NCBI RefSeq assembly: GCF_032854445.1
Contig: NC_088301.1
Coordinates: forward strand, 54,363,187-54,427,186
Length of the DNA stretch: 64,000 nucleotides
DNA from: Liolophura sinensis
Lineage: Eukaryota > Mollusca > Polyplacophora > Chitonida > Chitonidae
Direction: 5' to 3'
Position numbers and translations under genes: made by a program. The notes under the pieces are model-generated. The model was not told where the DNA came from and searched no databases. It worked only from the letters and a program-made list of their open reading frames with translations. Below, piece after piece: positions 36,525-47,789 of this stretch. The number at the start of each line of letters is the position of its first letter. The first letter of the stretch is position 1.

Positions 36525-37002
36525 GCAGAAGGCAAATGTGAGAGTTGTCCATACGGGGAAAGGCAATGACACCGAGAAAGACCTTCAGGAATTGTATCAC
36601 CGTATCTTATCACTGAAGTGTAAAACGATATTGCCATATAAAAGTGCATTTCAAGCGAAGCGAAAACATGACACTGACACTGCTGTTCGCCGTTTTCTGT
36701 TTCACTTTTATCACATGAATATAAAACACTACAGCACAGACAGCAAAACTAAATGTTCACTCGCATTACCCGTGAAATCTAGTAAGTTTACCTCTTTCGA
36801 GCTTTATTCCGACTACTTAAAGAGCAGAAACCTACAACCCCCCATACAAAATTCAAACTATCCCTCTTGTCCTAAAGTCGGCACGGCAGGAAACCGTTTT
36901 GGTCTTTGTACAAATAGTACTCCAGATAAAATGGACCATCTCGAAAATACATCCGTAACATCCTTGGCTATATACTTGTATGGGTTGATTAAAGCTTGCT
37001 GA
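36525..37002 (+). pseudogene. Orphan third copy of the Kazal 3' exon with a long open tail
   Basis: After an acceptor (ATCACAG), GCAGAAGGCAAATGTGAGAG matches exon 4 (GCAGAAGGATAACGTCAAAG) in sequence and in the split-Trp phase. It reads QKANVRVVHTGKGND where the real domains read QKDNVKVAHNGPCGK; the sixth Cys is lost. The frame then stays open for about 150 codons to a TGA at 37000-37002, with no recognised domain. It could be a relic of a third module whose first two exons are gone, or an alternative last exon spliced from exon 6. Only the first part is supported by homology. Confidence 0.5.
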
Positions 37003-38558
37003 TCGTCAATATAGCATTTATTAAATGAGAAACATCCAGTCTGATAAAGGTTACTTTTTAATAATTTCTGCATATAGTTTGTATTCACAGGAGAACAAAA
37101 ATTGGTCAGCCATCGGAATACCTTTACATTGTTGGTCTAATTTCACAGAGATGGTTTATATACAAAATTGAAGCAACGAGATGAACATGAATAGTAACCT
37201 ATTTGAAAAGTAGCTTCGGTTGACGGTGGGTACACGAATGTCTATTTCGACCCATGGGTGTAAAACTATTTGCATACATGTATATTGTGTTATGTTGTAA
37301 CAGTTTGTGTATAGTTTTGGATTAGAACGGATCAACTTGTGGAGTGTATCTGTCCTCTCCATTCCTACTCGCTCTAACTTGTCCTATCCAATACCTTTAA
37401 ACTTAGCTCAGTTCGTTTTCTTTTTACCACTTTTCCTGTCCCACGCGTTGTGTTATGTTTTGGCATACATCATTGCTTACAAATACCTGTTGCATGTTCC
37501 ATGTTTAAGGGCTTCTGTCAGTGTAAAATACGGCACTCTGTCGTCACTGCTCTGGTTTTATTTACTATTCTGTAAACTGTTTTATTGTGCTTAAGCCATG
37601 GATATAGCCTCTCCCGCAAGGTTCGTAAGTTTCGCAATGGGAGTGATTCTCTTGTAAGTAAATAGGGGCAGTATCCATAATCTCAAGCACGCGGCTTCAC
37701 AGCTGTGTCATACCTTTAGATACCTATATTTGTACTCGGCCCGAAAATTATTCACAGTCTACCGGTGTGAAATTTGAATTGGATGTCATGCCTAAAATAT
37801 CAACTGTTTCCCTGCATTAATAGAAACTGTTGACGATCTTACATGATACCTTTATTTTATGGCTTTATTGGGCTTCCAAGCTGAAAGGTATTGTCCTTGC
37901 TAGGGTTATTTGTTTTTATTACTTTTCTAAAACACTGCAAATCACAGCTATGATTGACCTACACTAGTCATTACCCAATCCCGAGTGCCTGGAGGTAAAG
38001 CACTAACCTTTAGCAAGTTAGTGTTCCCACACACCTGGTGGAGGATAATTGAATTTTAAGCAATTTTCTATTCGCTGTTTTTTTCATCCAGGCCCTATAG
38101 GTACAATGATCAGAGCAGGGTATAAAACAATCACTGCTGAAGTTAAACAACGTGAAGTTCGACATTCGTATATAAATAACTACACGTAGAATGAAACCAC
38201 AGCGACGATAGTGTGGTAGTTAGCAAATGGTTACACCTTTGTCACTCGTAAATCTTGAAGAAACGCTCCAAGTCGACAACGGAAGACCCATGTCCAAAAC
38301 AACCTGAACACCAGATCCCAAAGTAATGTTTGACAAATAATATACAAATAATAAAGCTGGCAAGAACAGCAATCATCAGAATCGAATATCAAATATAAAT
38401 ATCGCACCTTGTAGAACTGCAAAAACTAGTTTGTCAAGGTTATTCCACCAGGCTCAGTTTTACAATGAGTATAACTTGTAAGTAAATATTGACAGAGCCA
38501 GCAGAATCTCAAACTGCTTTGTTAATGTGTCTAATTCCACATAACCCAGGGTTCGGGG
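37003..38558. other. Intergenic with repeat pieces
   Basis: No gene. 37210-37265 resembles the end of family B (GTTGACGGTGGGTACACGAA, TGTCTATTTCGACCCATGG). 37517-37580 resembles a family A core. 37718-37810 matches 38889-38975 (AGATACCTATATTT, GAAATTATTCAC, GATGTCATGCCT), so a longer duplicated unit is present. Confidence 0.4.
38180..38240 (-). repeat. Family A dispersed repeat, core only
   Basis: AATGAAACCACAGCGACGAT, AGTGTGGTAGTTAGCAAATG, GTTACACCTTTGTCACTCG. Confidence 0.6.
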
Positions 38559-38559
38559 A

Positions 38560-38980
38560 TGTATATTTATCATGTTGAATTAGATCGCCACGTTGGATAC
38601 ATGGACTGTAGCAAGAAGAGTGCAACTTATATATACATTGCTACAAGATTTAAACACTCAACATCACTCATTCCCCCAGAACATTCGTTTCGTCTCCCCA
38701 ACATCTCTTTGCATTGTTCCGTTCTATTTTCGTACTTTATTGACTGTCTTAGTTTAATTGATGGTCTATGTGGGAACTGGTCTTGCGATTATGGGCGACC
38801 AGCTGGTATACGAATGTCTGTTTCGATGCATAGATGTGAAGGCATTCTTTTGTAAAAATTATTACTTAATATGATGCTTATTTAAGTAGATACCTATATT
38901 TATATTTATCCTGGAAATTATTCACGAATTAAATGAGATTAAAATTTTAATTAGATGTTATGCCTGTAATATCTTCTGTC
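38560..38980 (+). repeat. Family B dispersed repeat, long copy
   Basis: Starts TGTTGAATTAGATCGCCACG and TTGGATACATGG (shared with 56.27 kb and, inverted, 59.65 kb). It reaches the core GGTCTTGCGATTATGGGCGA, CCAGCTGGTATACGAATGTC, and continues into AGATACCTATATTT and GTTATGCCTGTAATATCTTC. Confidence 0.7.
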
Positions 38981-39129
38981 GTCACAGCATCACTGAAATG
39001 TGTTGACTGGAAATCACTAAGTTTCTGTTATTATTTCCGCATTGTTTACCTCTATCGGCTTATAATTTCATTACATGTTTCATGACCAAAGTTTTGTTAG
39101 AATAGCATGAGATTTTCCAAGCACCTGTT

Positions 39130-39315
39130 GTGACTAGTTATTTGTGGCTTTTATGCACCTTCACGAACAATTGGAATAAACCCTGACTAAGGTAAACTGA
39201 CAAGGGGCCGTATTTCACCCATTACATGTGACCATTTGTCAGCTATCACACTGTCGTTGCTGATATGGTTTTACTTTCTATGCTGTACGTCTTTAATTAT
39301 ATTGTATTCCTGCAT
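39130..39315 (+). repeat. Family A dispersed repeat
   Basis: AATAAACCCTGACTAAGGTA, AAGGGGCCGTATTTCACCC, GACCATTTGTCAGCTATCAC and CTATGCTGTACGTCTTTAAT. Confidence 0.78.
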
Positions 39316-39394
39316 AAACCAGGACTCTGCTGGTGAACTAAGCATCACCTTTGCAATATGCATCACCTCATATTTTTTATTAACTAATTATGAT

Positions 39395-39550
39395 TCAGCC
39401 ATGGTGAAAGGGGGTGTGTAATTTTCTACTGTTTTTGCATTTACATGAAAAGATAAGAAAAAAACCTAACCGAGGTAAATTGACAAGAGGCCTTATTTCA
39501 CTGGCTAAGCGTGACCATTAGCCAGCTATTACGCTGTCGTCGTCTTAAGT
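39395..39550 (+). repeat. Family A dispersed repeat
   Basis: GATTCAGCCATGGTGAAAGG, GGTAAATTGACAAGAGGCC and CTGGCTAAGCGTGACCATTA; second copy only 80 bases after the previous one, in the same orientation. Confidence 0.75.
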
Positions 39551-41100
39551 ATGTTATACCACATTTCAGAAATGATAAAAGTTGTATACAATCTTAACAA
39601 GTTTTAACAAGTATGAAGCTGGTGTGTAGTAAAGGTATTTACAGACAAAATAAATAATGCTTCCAATGTACCAATTGTAAAGGTAATTCCTTCTGAATTT
39701 ATATTGACCGCTTACAAGCAAACAGCTAAAAAGTATGCTAAGTAGGGGTACAGGCCAGAGTTTTCACTGATGCCGAAAAGATGGGAGAAATGTTAAGTAT
39801 AATTTCATTTAGTATTCAAAGTTTGCTAAGTTCTAAATCATTTATAAAGCGTCGCTATTTCCATTGTAACTGTTCATTTGTTAAACGTCGCTATTTTTGT
39901 ATTCAACGTTATGACAGCTATCGCCTCGGGTAGTTTCTGGACACTCTGTCGATATTTACTCAATGGAGAATTATAGTCATCGTAAAATTTTAAGAAATAT
40001 AGTAGTGCGTTTGATGGAATGTTCTTACCACACGGAACACAGCATTAAACAAATACAAATGGTGCCTTACAAAGGACGTGTTCATGGTGTGAAAATGAAC
40101 AGTTTATTTAAATCGAGACGTCTGTGTTGATATTATGGTTTACATCTGTAAAGGTATCATTATCAGAGAAGTAAAACTTATAGATATGTCCCACTCAACT
40201 CTGCCGACAGCGATAAAACTCACACATGTGAGAAAGAGGTACATGTAAATGCACATTTCCTTGTGAATTCCTCAAGTGAAAGAGAACACTGGCATCCGAG
40301 GCACACCTACGATAGTCTCAAACACTCAACAAGAGGTTATAAACTAACCGACTACATTTCCATGCTCAAGTTGAGCATGAAATTCGAGGAAGACTCCGCG
40401 TCTGCTATGAGTCGAACTCAGAGATTTCCATAATGGCCGCTTGTGTCATATTTTTCAGAAATGAAAGGCGCGTTCACCGTGTACGTCGCTCTATATTGTT
40501 TAAAGACTGGTCAAATGGAAAGTTAAAGCACCGAGTGAAGAGAATTTGCTCCAAAAATACAGGATTCGACCCACAACAATATTGTTTTTGCTTGAAATAC
40601 TAAATTTAACCGAACATCTTACCCTAAGAGTTACACCCCTCTCCCCTTTTCAACTATCTCTCCGCTTCTGGCGACCGGCGCTGTTTATTTATTGACAGGG
40701 GACAGTTTTAATATATCAAGGTCAACAGCAGAATGATATGCGAGAAAAGTAACAAAGAGTGACCGCTACATGCCATTTCCAGCAGGTGAATGAGGCAGGA
40801 CAAGTGAAGAGGGAAATTTATGACTTAGCAGATAAGACAACAACAACACAAATAAAACGATAAAATTAAATTTAAATAAGCATTATTTCGATTAAATGAT
40901 TAAGCTGTTTAATTTGAATAAATTAAACAATCGTTCCCTTTACGTAAGCATGGCAACTTGTTTGTATCGTAGCGAATAGACACATATTAACATGTGTAAG
41001 TGTTAAGATTTGAGCATACCACTGTTAAATTCATTTTAAAACTTAATGAACTTTAAACATCTTAACATATTTAACCCTATCTTCTCCCCTTTTGTTATAG
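39551..41100. other. Intergenic
   Basis: No gene. About 39905-39990 is weakly similar to the family B flank at 13.18 kb (GACACTCTGTCGATATTTAC). Confidence 0.3.
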
Positions 41101-41184
41101 AAGTTGTAATGCTTCATGAGCTGGGTCTGCCCATGACAGCAGAACTTTTAGAGCCTCTGGTCTATGCCACCAGTTTTAATCAGG
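41101..41184 (+). other. Exon-like open segment
   Basis: A pyrimidine-rich tract and acceptor (CTTCTCCCCTTTTGTTATAG) precede an open 28-codon stretch containing VVMLHELGLPMTAELLEPLV. It ends ...TTTAATCAG followed by GTGTAA. It looks like a protein-coding exon by composition and splice context. I do not recognise the family and saw no partner exons. It lies 30 bases from the pogo insertion. Confidence 0.3.
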
Positions 41185-41217
41185 TGTAAATACTTATTGG
41201 GCAAGCAAACATATATA

Positions 41218-41243
41218 GGGGAGACTGGGGACTGATGGGCCAC
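41218..41243 (+). repeat. Left TIR of the pogo element
   Basis: GGGGAGACTGGGGACTGATG then GGCCAC. The inner 17 bases are also one of the internal motifs. Confidence 0.93.
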
Positions 41244-41260
41244 CGGGACCCATGGACCAC
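41227..41260. promoter_or_regulatory. 17-bp motif copies 1 and 2 (left end)
   Basis: GGGGACTGATGGGCCAC (41227-41243) is directly followed by CGGGACCCATGGACCAC (41244-41260). Likely transposase-binding or bending sites, by analogy with subterminal repeats of other DNA transposons. Confidence 0.55.
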
Positions 41261-41583
41261 CCCTCTTCCTTTTTGAAGCAATGTACCAGTGACATCTATC
41301 CCATCATCCCCAAGTCAACCTTGTTTGACCCCTTCAGCCATATTGTTTTCAGATCATTTGACTGCACCGGAAGGACACTGGAGCTGAAGGTTAGTTTTTT
41401 GCATTTTCATGTAATTTAACCTTATTTTGGAAAAGTTGAACAGCAAGAACATATAAGTTATATGACTCTTTCTGGGTATGGCCTAGATTGTAGATTTGAG
41501 GCATCTTGTGAGTGGTACATGTGTTGTGTAAATCTGCCTCGTGATTTTTTCTCAGAAGTTGCCATGGTTGCGAAGTGTGTCTT

Positions 41584-41640
41584 GGGGACCAATGGTCCAC
41601 TTGTTACGGGGTCCCATGGACCGGTGGCCCATTGGACCCC
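41584..41640. promoter_or_regulatory. 17-bp motif copies 3-5 (subterminal)
   Basis: GGGGACCAATGGTCCAC (41584-41600), GGGGTCCCATGGACCGG (41608-41624) and, inverted, GTGGCCCATTGGACCCC (41624-41640). They lie between the left TIR and the transposase start codon at 41744. Confidence 0.55.
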
Positions 41641-41743
41641 ACATCATTAATTTGGGTAAGAAAAATATTAAAGCTGCTCATGGCAGGTAACAGATTTATA
41701 ATTGCAGTTCTATCTTTCAGATTGATGCACACTTGTCCTGAGA

Positions 41744-43893
41744 ATGCCCCGAAAGAAGGAAAGAAAGACAGAGCGCGGTCTCTTCTCCGCTGAGACGATG
41801 AAGAGCGCCGTTGTTGAAATTCTAGACCACAAAAGGCCAGTTAGGGCTGTTGCCAGAGATCTAGGCCTGAGTAGAACAACATTGGCTCGTTATCTAAGGG
41901 ATGCACGTGTATCACGAGAGCAAGGATCCACACTCAATTGCAAGAAAACACACGTAACAACACAGGTATTTGCATTAGAGTTTAATGACGTAATAAGTAT
42001 AAATGATGACTCATGTAATTTAATTGTGGTGTAAAATTCATTTTTCTCCTTCAGATAATCAGTACAGTCGTCAAAATATTGCAATCTTGATATACCAGTA
42101 ATTACTGGATTATTGTCAAGTGGTGTAATCGTTTCACTCTTTCTTTCCAGGTATTCACACTGGAACAAGAGCGAGCCCTAGCAGATTACATTATCAAGTG
42201 CTCAAAAATGTTCCATGGACTTTCAGTTAAGCAGACAAGGAAGCTGGCCTGGCAATATGCGAAGGCAAACCTCAACACTTACCCTGCGCAATGGGATACG
42301 AACCAAGAAGCAGGCCAGGATTGGTTCTATGGTTTGATAAAAAGGAATCCTGAGCTCAGTCTTCGAACGCCAGAAGCAACAAGCATAGCGAGAGCAACCG
42401 CTTTCAATCGACAAAACGTAAACGTTTTCTTTGAACAGTACCAAGACATTCTTTCTCGACCGAACTTTAAACTAGAACCACATCGACTGTGGAATCTCGA
42501 TGAAACGGGAGTGAAAACTGTAGCCGATACCACAAAGGTTATTTCCCAGAAATGCTTAAAGCAGGTCGGTCAGATATCTTCCGCGGAAAGAGGCGTGTTG
42601 GTGACCATGTGTTGCTGTGTGAATGCAGTTGGCACTTCTCTTCCGCCCGTATATGTATTCCCACGAGTGAACTTCAAAAATCACATGCTGAACGAAGCAC
42701 CAAACGGCAGTCTTGGGTTGGCAAATCCTTCAGGGTGGATGAACAGTAATCTTTTCCCTGAAGTTTTGAGACACTTCATCAAGCATATGAATGTTTCTAA
42801 GGACCACCCTGCATTACTCGTAATGGACAATCATGAGAGCCACCTTGGGATTGACACAATTGACCTAGCAAGGGACAATGGACTGATCATCCTGGCATTT
42901 CCACCACATTGCAGCCATAAGTTGCAGCCCTTAGATGTGAGTGTCTACGGGCCATTCAAACGCTATTATAGCTCAGCCTGTAATGATAGGATGTTAAGTC
43001 ACCCCGGTAGAGCCATAACCATCTATGACGTTGCTTCCCTTAGCGCACAGGCCTACTACAAAGCATTCACGCCTTCTAACATAATTGCAGGTTTCAACAG
43101 GTCTGGGATATATCCAGTAAACAAGGATATATTTCCAGATGAGGTATTTCTATCAGCTGCTCCTACTGACCGACCAATGCAAGATCAAAGTCAGCAAACA
43201 AACGAGCCACAACCCTCAACCAGCGATAAACCGGAACCTTCAACCAGCGCCCAGTTAGAACCAGCAACCAACTCTCAGTCAACCAAAACTGTTCAACCCC
43301 ATTCTCTCACCACTGATGTCGGGCAGGGGACACTTTCTCCGGAGATGATTCGACCGTTCCCCAAAGCTCCAGAACGGAAGAGGACAAATTCTCGAAAAAG
43401 AGCAAAAAGCACAATTATCACGGACACACCAGAACGGGAACGAATTATAGCCGAAAAGACCCCGAAAACAGGGAAAAAAGTTTCCAGGGGCTTATTTGAA
43501 GATGACGAGGAAACTGAAACTGAAAGCATGGACTCTTATGACAGCAGTTCGCCAGAGCAGTCGGATGACTCGGACATTGTGTTTCAGGAAAAGGACCCTG
43601 ATCCTGGTGACTATGTCCTCGTTAAATACGCCAGAAAATCTAGAGTTGTCCACTATATTGGTGTTATCAAGCAGCCAAAAGATAGGGATGGCGACTATGA
43701 AGTCCAATTTCTCCGGCGTTCAACGAGGCACACAACGGCATTTGCGTTTGTTGAACCCTTGGTCGAAGACATTAGTTCAGTTGAGTCGGATTCAGTTTTG
43801 GGAGTTCTGCCCGTCCCAATCAAACAGACCACCAAACGCCTCCAAGGAATAATCCAGTTCAATGTCAATTTTGATGGTTACAACATAGAGTAA
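41744..43893 (+). CDS. Pogo-type DDE transposase, intact, 654 aa
   Basis: Two exons, 41744-41965 and 42151-43893; donor CAG/GTATTT, acceptor TTTCTTTCCAG, phase 0. Start ATG in GAGAATGCCC. Residues about 10-60 form a psq-type helix-turn-helix (VRAVARDLGLSRTTLARYLR) that binds the transposon ends. Residues about 75-165 hold a CENP-B/Tc5-like second DNA-binding part (GLSVKQTRKLAWQYAK, WFYGLIKRNPELSLRTPE). The DDE_1 catalytic core has D191 (NLDETG), D300 (VMDNHESH) and D336 (HKLQPLDVSVYGPFK), a DDD triad with 35 residues between the last two. After residue about 385 a Ser/Pro/Thr-rich, charged linker leads to a small C-terminal fold (PGDYVLVKYARKSRVVHYIG). No stop or frameshift occurs. It cuts and pastes the surrounding element at TA sites. 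The intron was inferred from frame and splice consensus. Confidence 0.92.
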
Positions 43894-44064
43894 TGGTATT
43901 TTATATTTGGACGTGAGAGTAAGGACAGTGCCGTACCGGACTTGTTCAGGTCCCAAATCTTAAATATATTACCAGCATGGTGTTGCAATAAAGTTTGAGA
44001 TGATATTTGAAGGTGTTTGTTCAGATTTTGTAGCTTACGGCCATGGCCCAGGGGACCCCGTTGG

Positions 44065-44104
44065 GTGGACCACAGGTCCCCTACCTCGGGGACCCATGGG
44101 TCAC
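44065..44104. promoter_or_regulatory. 17-bp motif copies 6 and 7 (right end)
   Basis: Inverted GTGGACCACAGGTCCCC (44065-44081, diverged) and GGGGACCCATGGGTCAC (44088-44104), inside the right end downstream of the transposase stop. Confidence 0.5.
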
Positions 44105-44263
44105 CAAGCACCATGATATAAAAACTCCTCTGTGAATGCCAGTGTTAAAGATAGGTACCCAAACTGACCTTCATTGCAAGCAGCAATAATACTCAAACAA
44201 GTACAACCAATGTTATGCCTGCTCTTCCAAAGAACATGGGAATTTTCGTCAAATGTGTTAAAA

Positions 44264-44286
44264 GTGGCCCATCGGTCCCCAGTCTC

Positions 44287-44289
<3 letters not shown>
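44264..44289 (-). repeat. Right TIR of the pogo element
   Basis: On - GGGGAGACTGGGGACCGATG then GGCCAC; one mismatch to the left TIR (T/C at position 16). Confidence 0.93.

Positions 44290-44360
<71 letters not shown>
44290..44360. repeat. (TA)n microsatellite at the pogo insertion site
   Basis: About 35 TA units directly abut the right TIR; a shorter ATATATA precedes the left TIR. It translates into the IYIYIY open frames seen here. Confidence 0.97.
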
Positions 44361-44363
<3 letters not shown>

Positions 44364-44594
44364 TGTAAATATATACACACAAAATAAAACAAGTAAAACT
44401 AAAGATGTATCTCACAAAAAAGGCCACCAGGTAACCATGATAATTTAGCCAGCCCTCCACAATGATCTATTGTAGGCCGGTCATTAGGAAAACTCATTTA
44501 ACTATATTAATTAATAACTTTCTCTTACGAACAAAATTAATATTAAAAATATAAATGACCAGAAAATCAGGACATATTATCTTTCTACCCTACA

Positions 44595-44858
44595 GGAGAA
44601 ATTGATGGCTTCCTTCTTGGCGATTCCGGTTATCCATGTCGGCCTTTTCTTATGACTTCTTCACTTCATCCCCAAAACAGACCTGAAGAACGTTTTAATT
44701 CTTCCCTGTGCAGAAATCGTGTAATCATTGAACAAACCTTTGAGGCCTTAAAAAGGCGCTTTCAATGCTTACCCATTGGACTAGAACATCGCCCGAACTT
44801 TGTTCTACAATATACAGTAGGTTTTGTTGTCCTTCACGCCATTGTAATTAAGCAGTGA
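44595..44858 (+). pseudogene. Harbinger (HARBI1-like) transposase C-terminal fragment
   Basis: Reads GEIDGFLLGDSGYPCRPFLM, then NRPEERFNSSLCRNRVIIEQ and TFEALKRRFQCLP, ending VVLHAIVIKQ and TGA at 44856-44858. This is the second half of the DDE_Tnp_4 domain: the D of LLGDSGYP and the E of VIIEQ-F--LK-RF are both present. The first catalytic D and the N-terminal half are not found upstream, where the pogo element and the TA repeat lie. A TTTCTACCCTACAG sequence just before it looks like an acceptor. Either a truncated element or the last exon of one; not functional as seen. Confidence 0.75.
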
Positions 44859-47584
44859 GATGTTTTAAATGTTGATGACAGTCCAGCGGTAAATAATTCA
44901 GCAAAAATTCAAAGTAATGGCGATGAAGTAAGGAAACATATTATTAGGGCATTTTTGGGCAATAAAATAAATTTTAGATAAAGACAGTTTTGTTTCTAAG
45001 GCAACATTTGCTTTTTAAATATATATGTTTAGACACATACTGAAGGGCAACACAAGCTATAGCACTGTGTATTAATTGTTAGTTGTTTTATTACTTGTTA
45101 TGGCAGTGTTACAGAAACTGGGGTGCGTGGAATGATCTTTGTACACCATTACTAGTGGCAATTATCCTACGTGTGACATTGTAAATTAAAACTGATATAT
45201 TTCACAAATATTCAAAACTGATGTGGAAAAGATATATTTTAACATGTGCTTTTGTTGGGTACACACATATTTTCCTCTCACAAATGGTGGCACTCGGTTG
45301 ACATAGGGCTTGCAAGTCACAAGTCTTTTTTTGCGCGAGGCGATGCTGCGGTTTCATCTGTGACGTATTTGGTATATCCACTGTGACGTCGTGCTGGTGA
45401 CGCTGCAGTGGTATGTCCAGAGTCACTGAAATGAAGTAACATGTCTGACATCGGACTTCTGCCGGTATCCCTTTGGGCTAGACTACATGTCTATTTTAAC
45501 ACCAATCTTCGGTTAGACGACAGATTGGCTCTGGGTAGCGTTTTCAGCCAGTCACAGTATTTAGTTTCCAAGTACTTTTCCTGTAGAAAAGATTTTATAC
45601 ATGAAGACCTGCAGGGCGGGTTCAAGCATATACTGACTGACAAGTCTGACGGGGGAAATGTCAAATTAAAATTAACACAATAAAACACCTTACAACAGAT
45701 TACAACAGTAAAGTGTTCGAGCATGAGAGCGTAGCGTTATCTGTAAGAGCCAATCGGCCGTCTAAACCGGCTAAAGTTCATTATGAACGTTTTCACGATT
45801 ATGTTACGTAATTTTAGATGATGAACTCTATTCTATACATTGTGAAGGATCATTCACTAGATTTATGCAGATACATTACACAAGAATACAAACTTGATGT
45901 CGACAAGTTATTATTTAACATATGCTTTAATTAAACTAGATTTGAGATCTAATATAACCTCACATAGCAAAGCATTTCTCAAGAATTTAGGAGTCATTAC
46001 ACTACATTAAGACATATATTTCAAAAATATACAAACTTAATCTAGAAAACTTATATTGATCCAGTACACATTTAAATAAAATGATGTTATGTAAAATGTG
46101 TAAACTTCAACTTTCATTTTGTGATAGATCTGAAGTGATACCAACTTCATTGTGGAGTTTAATGCGGTAGCAGAGTCATTTAGAGTAAACTAAGTTATTA
46201 CGCTTCTCTAAAATCTGTATTTCTGATTCTATTTTTATTCTTCCAGAAGAATTGATTTTGTGCTTAACCTCGTGTTTTCAAAAATTTACCCATCATCAAT
46301 CCTTCGTTTTCCTTTTTCTGCGAAGAAAAAAGAAATACACTATTCTAAATATGCAACATTCTTTGAGCAATTTCTTGTTGATCCACCAATAGGCTAAGCA
46401 CAACGCAGAAGCATAGTTACTCCCTAAAAAATACAGAGAAGTTACATGTTTGATGTTTTGACAAAATTTTATTTGTGATATTCATGATACGTAAAGGATC
46501 TAAATTAAAAATAAATATTGAGCATTCTTTGTAATTGTAATTGTGTATAAGATGACCCTTACCCAATATTGTCTGCTATGCCCACCTCTATAGTCAATAG
46601 CCGTTTTACCGTTCTACTCCTCAGCCTACTACTGTTTTCCCTATAACTGGAATTGTGCATATATACCAGACGCAGGTATTGCCCTTACGAAAAAGATGCA
46701 GCAATTTGGGCGACTTTCCATCCCACTGGATCAACAAAAACAGCCCTTCCTCTCCCACCCACCTTCGCGGACTTAATGATGCCGAGTAGTTAACAGGACT
46801 GGACTTTCTCTTCACGGCATTATTTGCCTTAACACATAGGCTCAAGAAATTGTTCATAAAGAAACCTAACGCTTCACCTTGAAGAAAGAAAACCTGGGAG
46901 GAGCATTTCTCTGTCAGAGTAGCACGGCAAAACCAAACAAGACAACCCTTTGAAGAAAAAGAAACTCTGATCGCATTGGCGCCTGCACAGTCGGCAGTCA
47001 TGATCAAACAACTTTTGAGGTACTTCTTCGATGAAAATTCATAATATATCATGTTCTTTTACTTTGAATAAAGCCCGTCACCCCGAAGTTTATTCCTCTG
47101 ACTGTCTTGTCATTGTCTTAGCCCTGTCTTTCATCTGTTTTATTTCCGTTCTCTTCCTTTAAAATAAAACTTGGTCCACCTGTTAAGGAGCCTTACTTAA
47201 GGAAAGGAAAATATGTGACATTTAAAAGACAAGACAGTAAATTGCCTAATATAACCCTTGGCCATGGGATACACCATGTTAGAGAAACCGGAAACAGAAT
47301 GTCGCGTCAGTGGTATACCACGCGATATTGGGCAAAACATGGTTCGGGTGACGACAGCTGAAACAGTTGTGTTGTCGGGTGACAAGTATAAATTTACTAA
47401 TTAAAATTGAAAACATGGCGGCGATTTAGATTTTTGTCGGTGTGCGCGTTTTAGCTTACACTCTGCACTGCGAAATCATCGCAAAAAATTAGAACGTTTG
47501 CTTTTTAAACTTTGCATGCTTATTTTAGCGTAGATTGAGTACTTTATCGAGGCATACTGCAATTTATATCACTGCAACTATTTT
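44859..47584. other. Intergenic
   Basis: No supported gene. A 143-codon open frame on - (46621-47052) has no domain, splice support or neighbour. An 80-codon frame on + (45441-45683) is similar in quality. Confidence 0.3.
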
Positions 47585-47785
47585 TACTTAATTCTGTTTG
47601 AGCAATGGTGCAATAAAAGGCGTGTAATTCACTGCTATTTAAACATTTAATGTTAGAATAAAAACCCGTAACTGAGGTAAATTAATAAAAGGCTGTATTT
47701 CACCAGTTCCCTGTGACCATTTGGCAAGTATCGCACAGTCGTGGCTGCTTGGCTTTATTTTCTTTGCTGTAAGCCTTAAATTATA
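47585..47785 (+). repeat. Family A dispersed repeat, long copy
   Basis: ACTTAATTCTGTTTGAGCAA, TTAGAATAAAAACCCGTAAC, GGCTGTATTTCACCAGTTCC, CATTTGGCAAGTATCGCACA. Confidence 0.75.
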
Positions 47786-47789
47786 TATA

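Larger units (their letters stand above)
41218..44289 (+). mobile_element. Complete pogo-type (Tc1/mariner superfamily) DNA transposon, 3072 bp
   Basis: Terminal inverted repeats of 26 bp (41218-41243 and 44264-44289) match at 25 of 26 positions. The element is flanked by TA on both sides (41216-41217, 44290-44291), the target duplication of this superfamily. A single spliced transposase gene with an unbroken frame fills most of the interior. Matching ends plus an intact gene suggest recent insertion. Confidence 0.93.

Noticed and set aside
44174-44460. Open frames encoding long IYIYIY runs (also at 22251-22695)
   Set aside because: Translation of TA microsatellites.
46621-47052. 143-codon open frame on -
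   Set aside because: The longest unexplained frame in the window, but no domain, splice or start support and no related copy; length alone is not enough.
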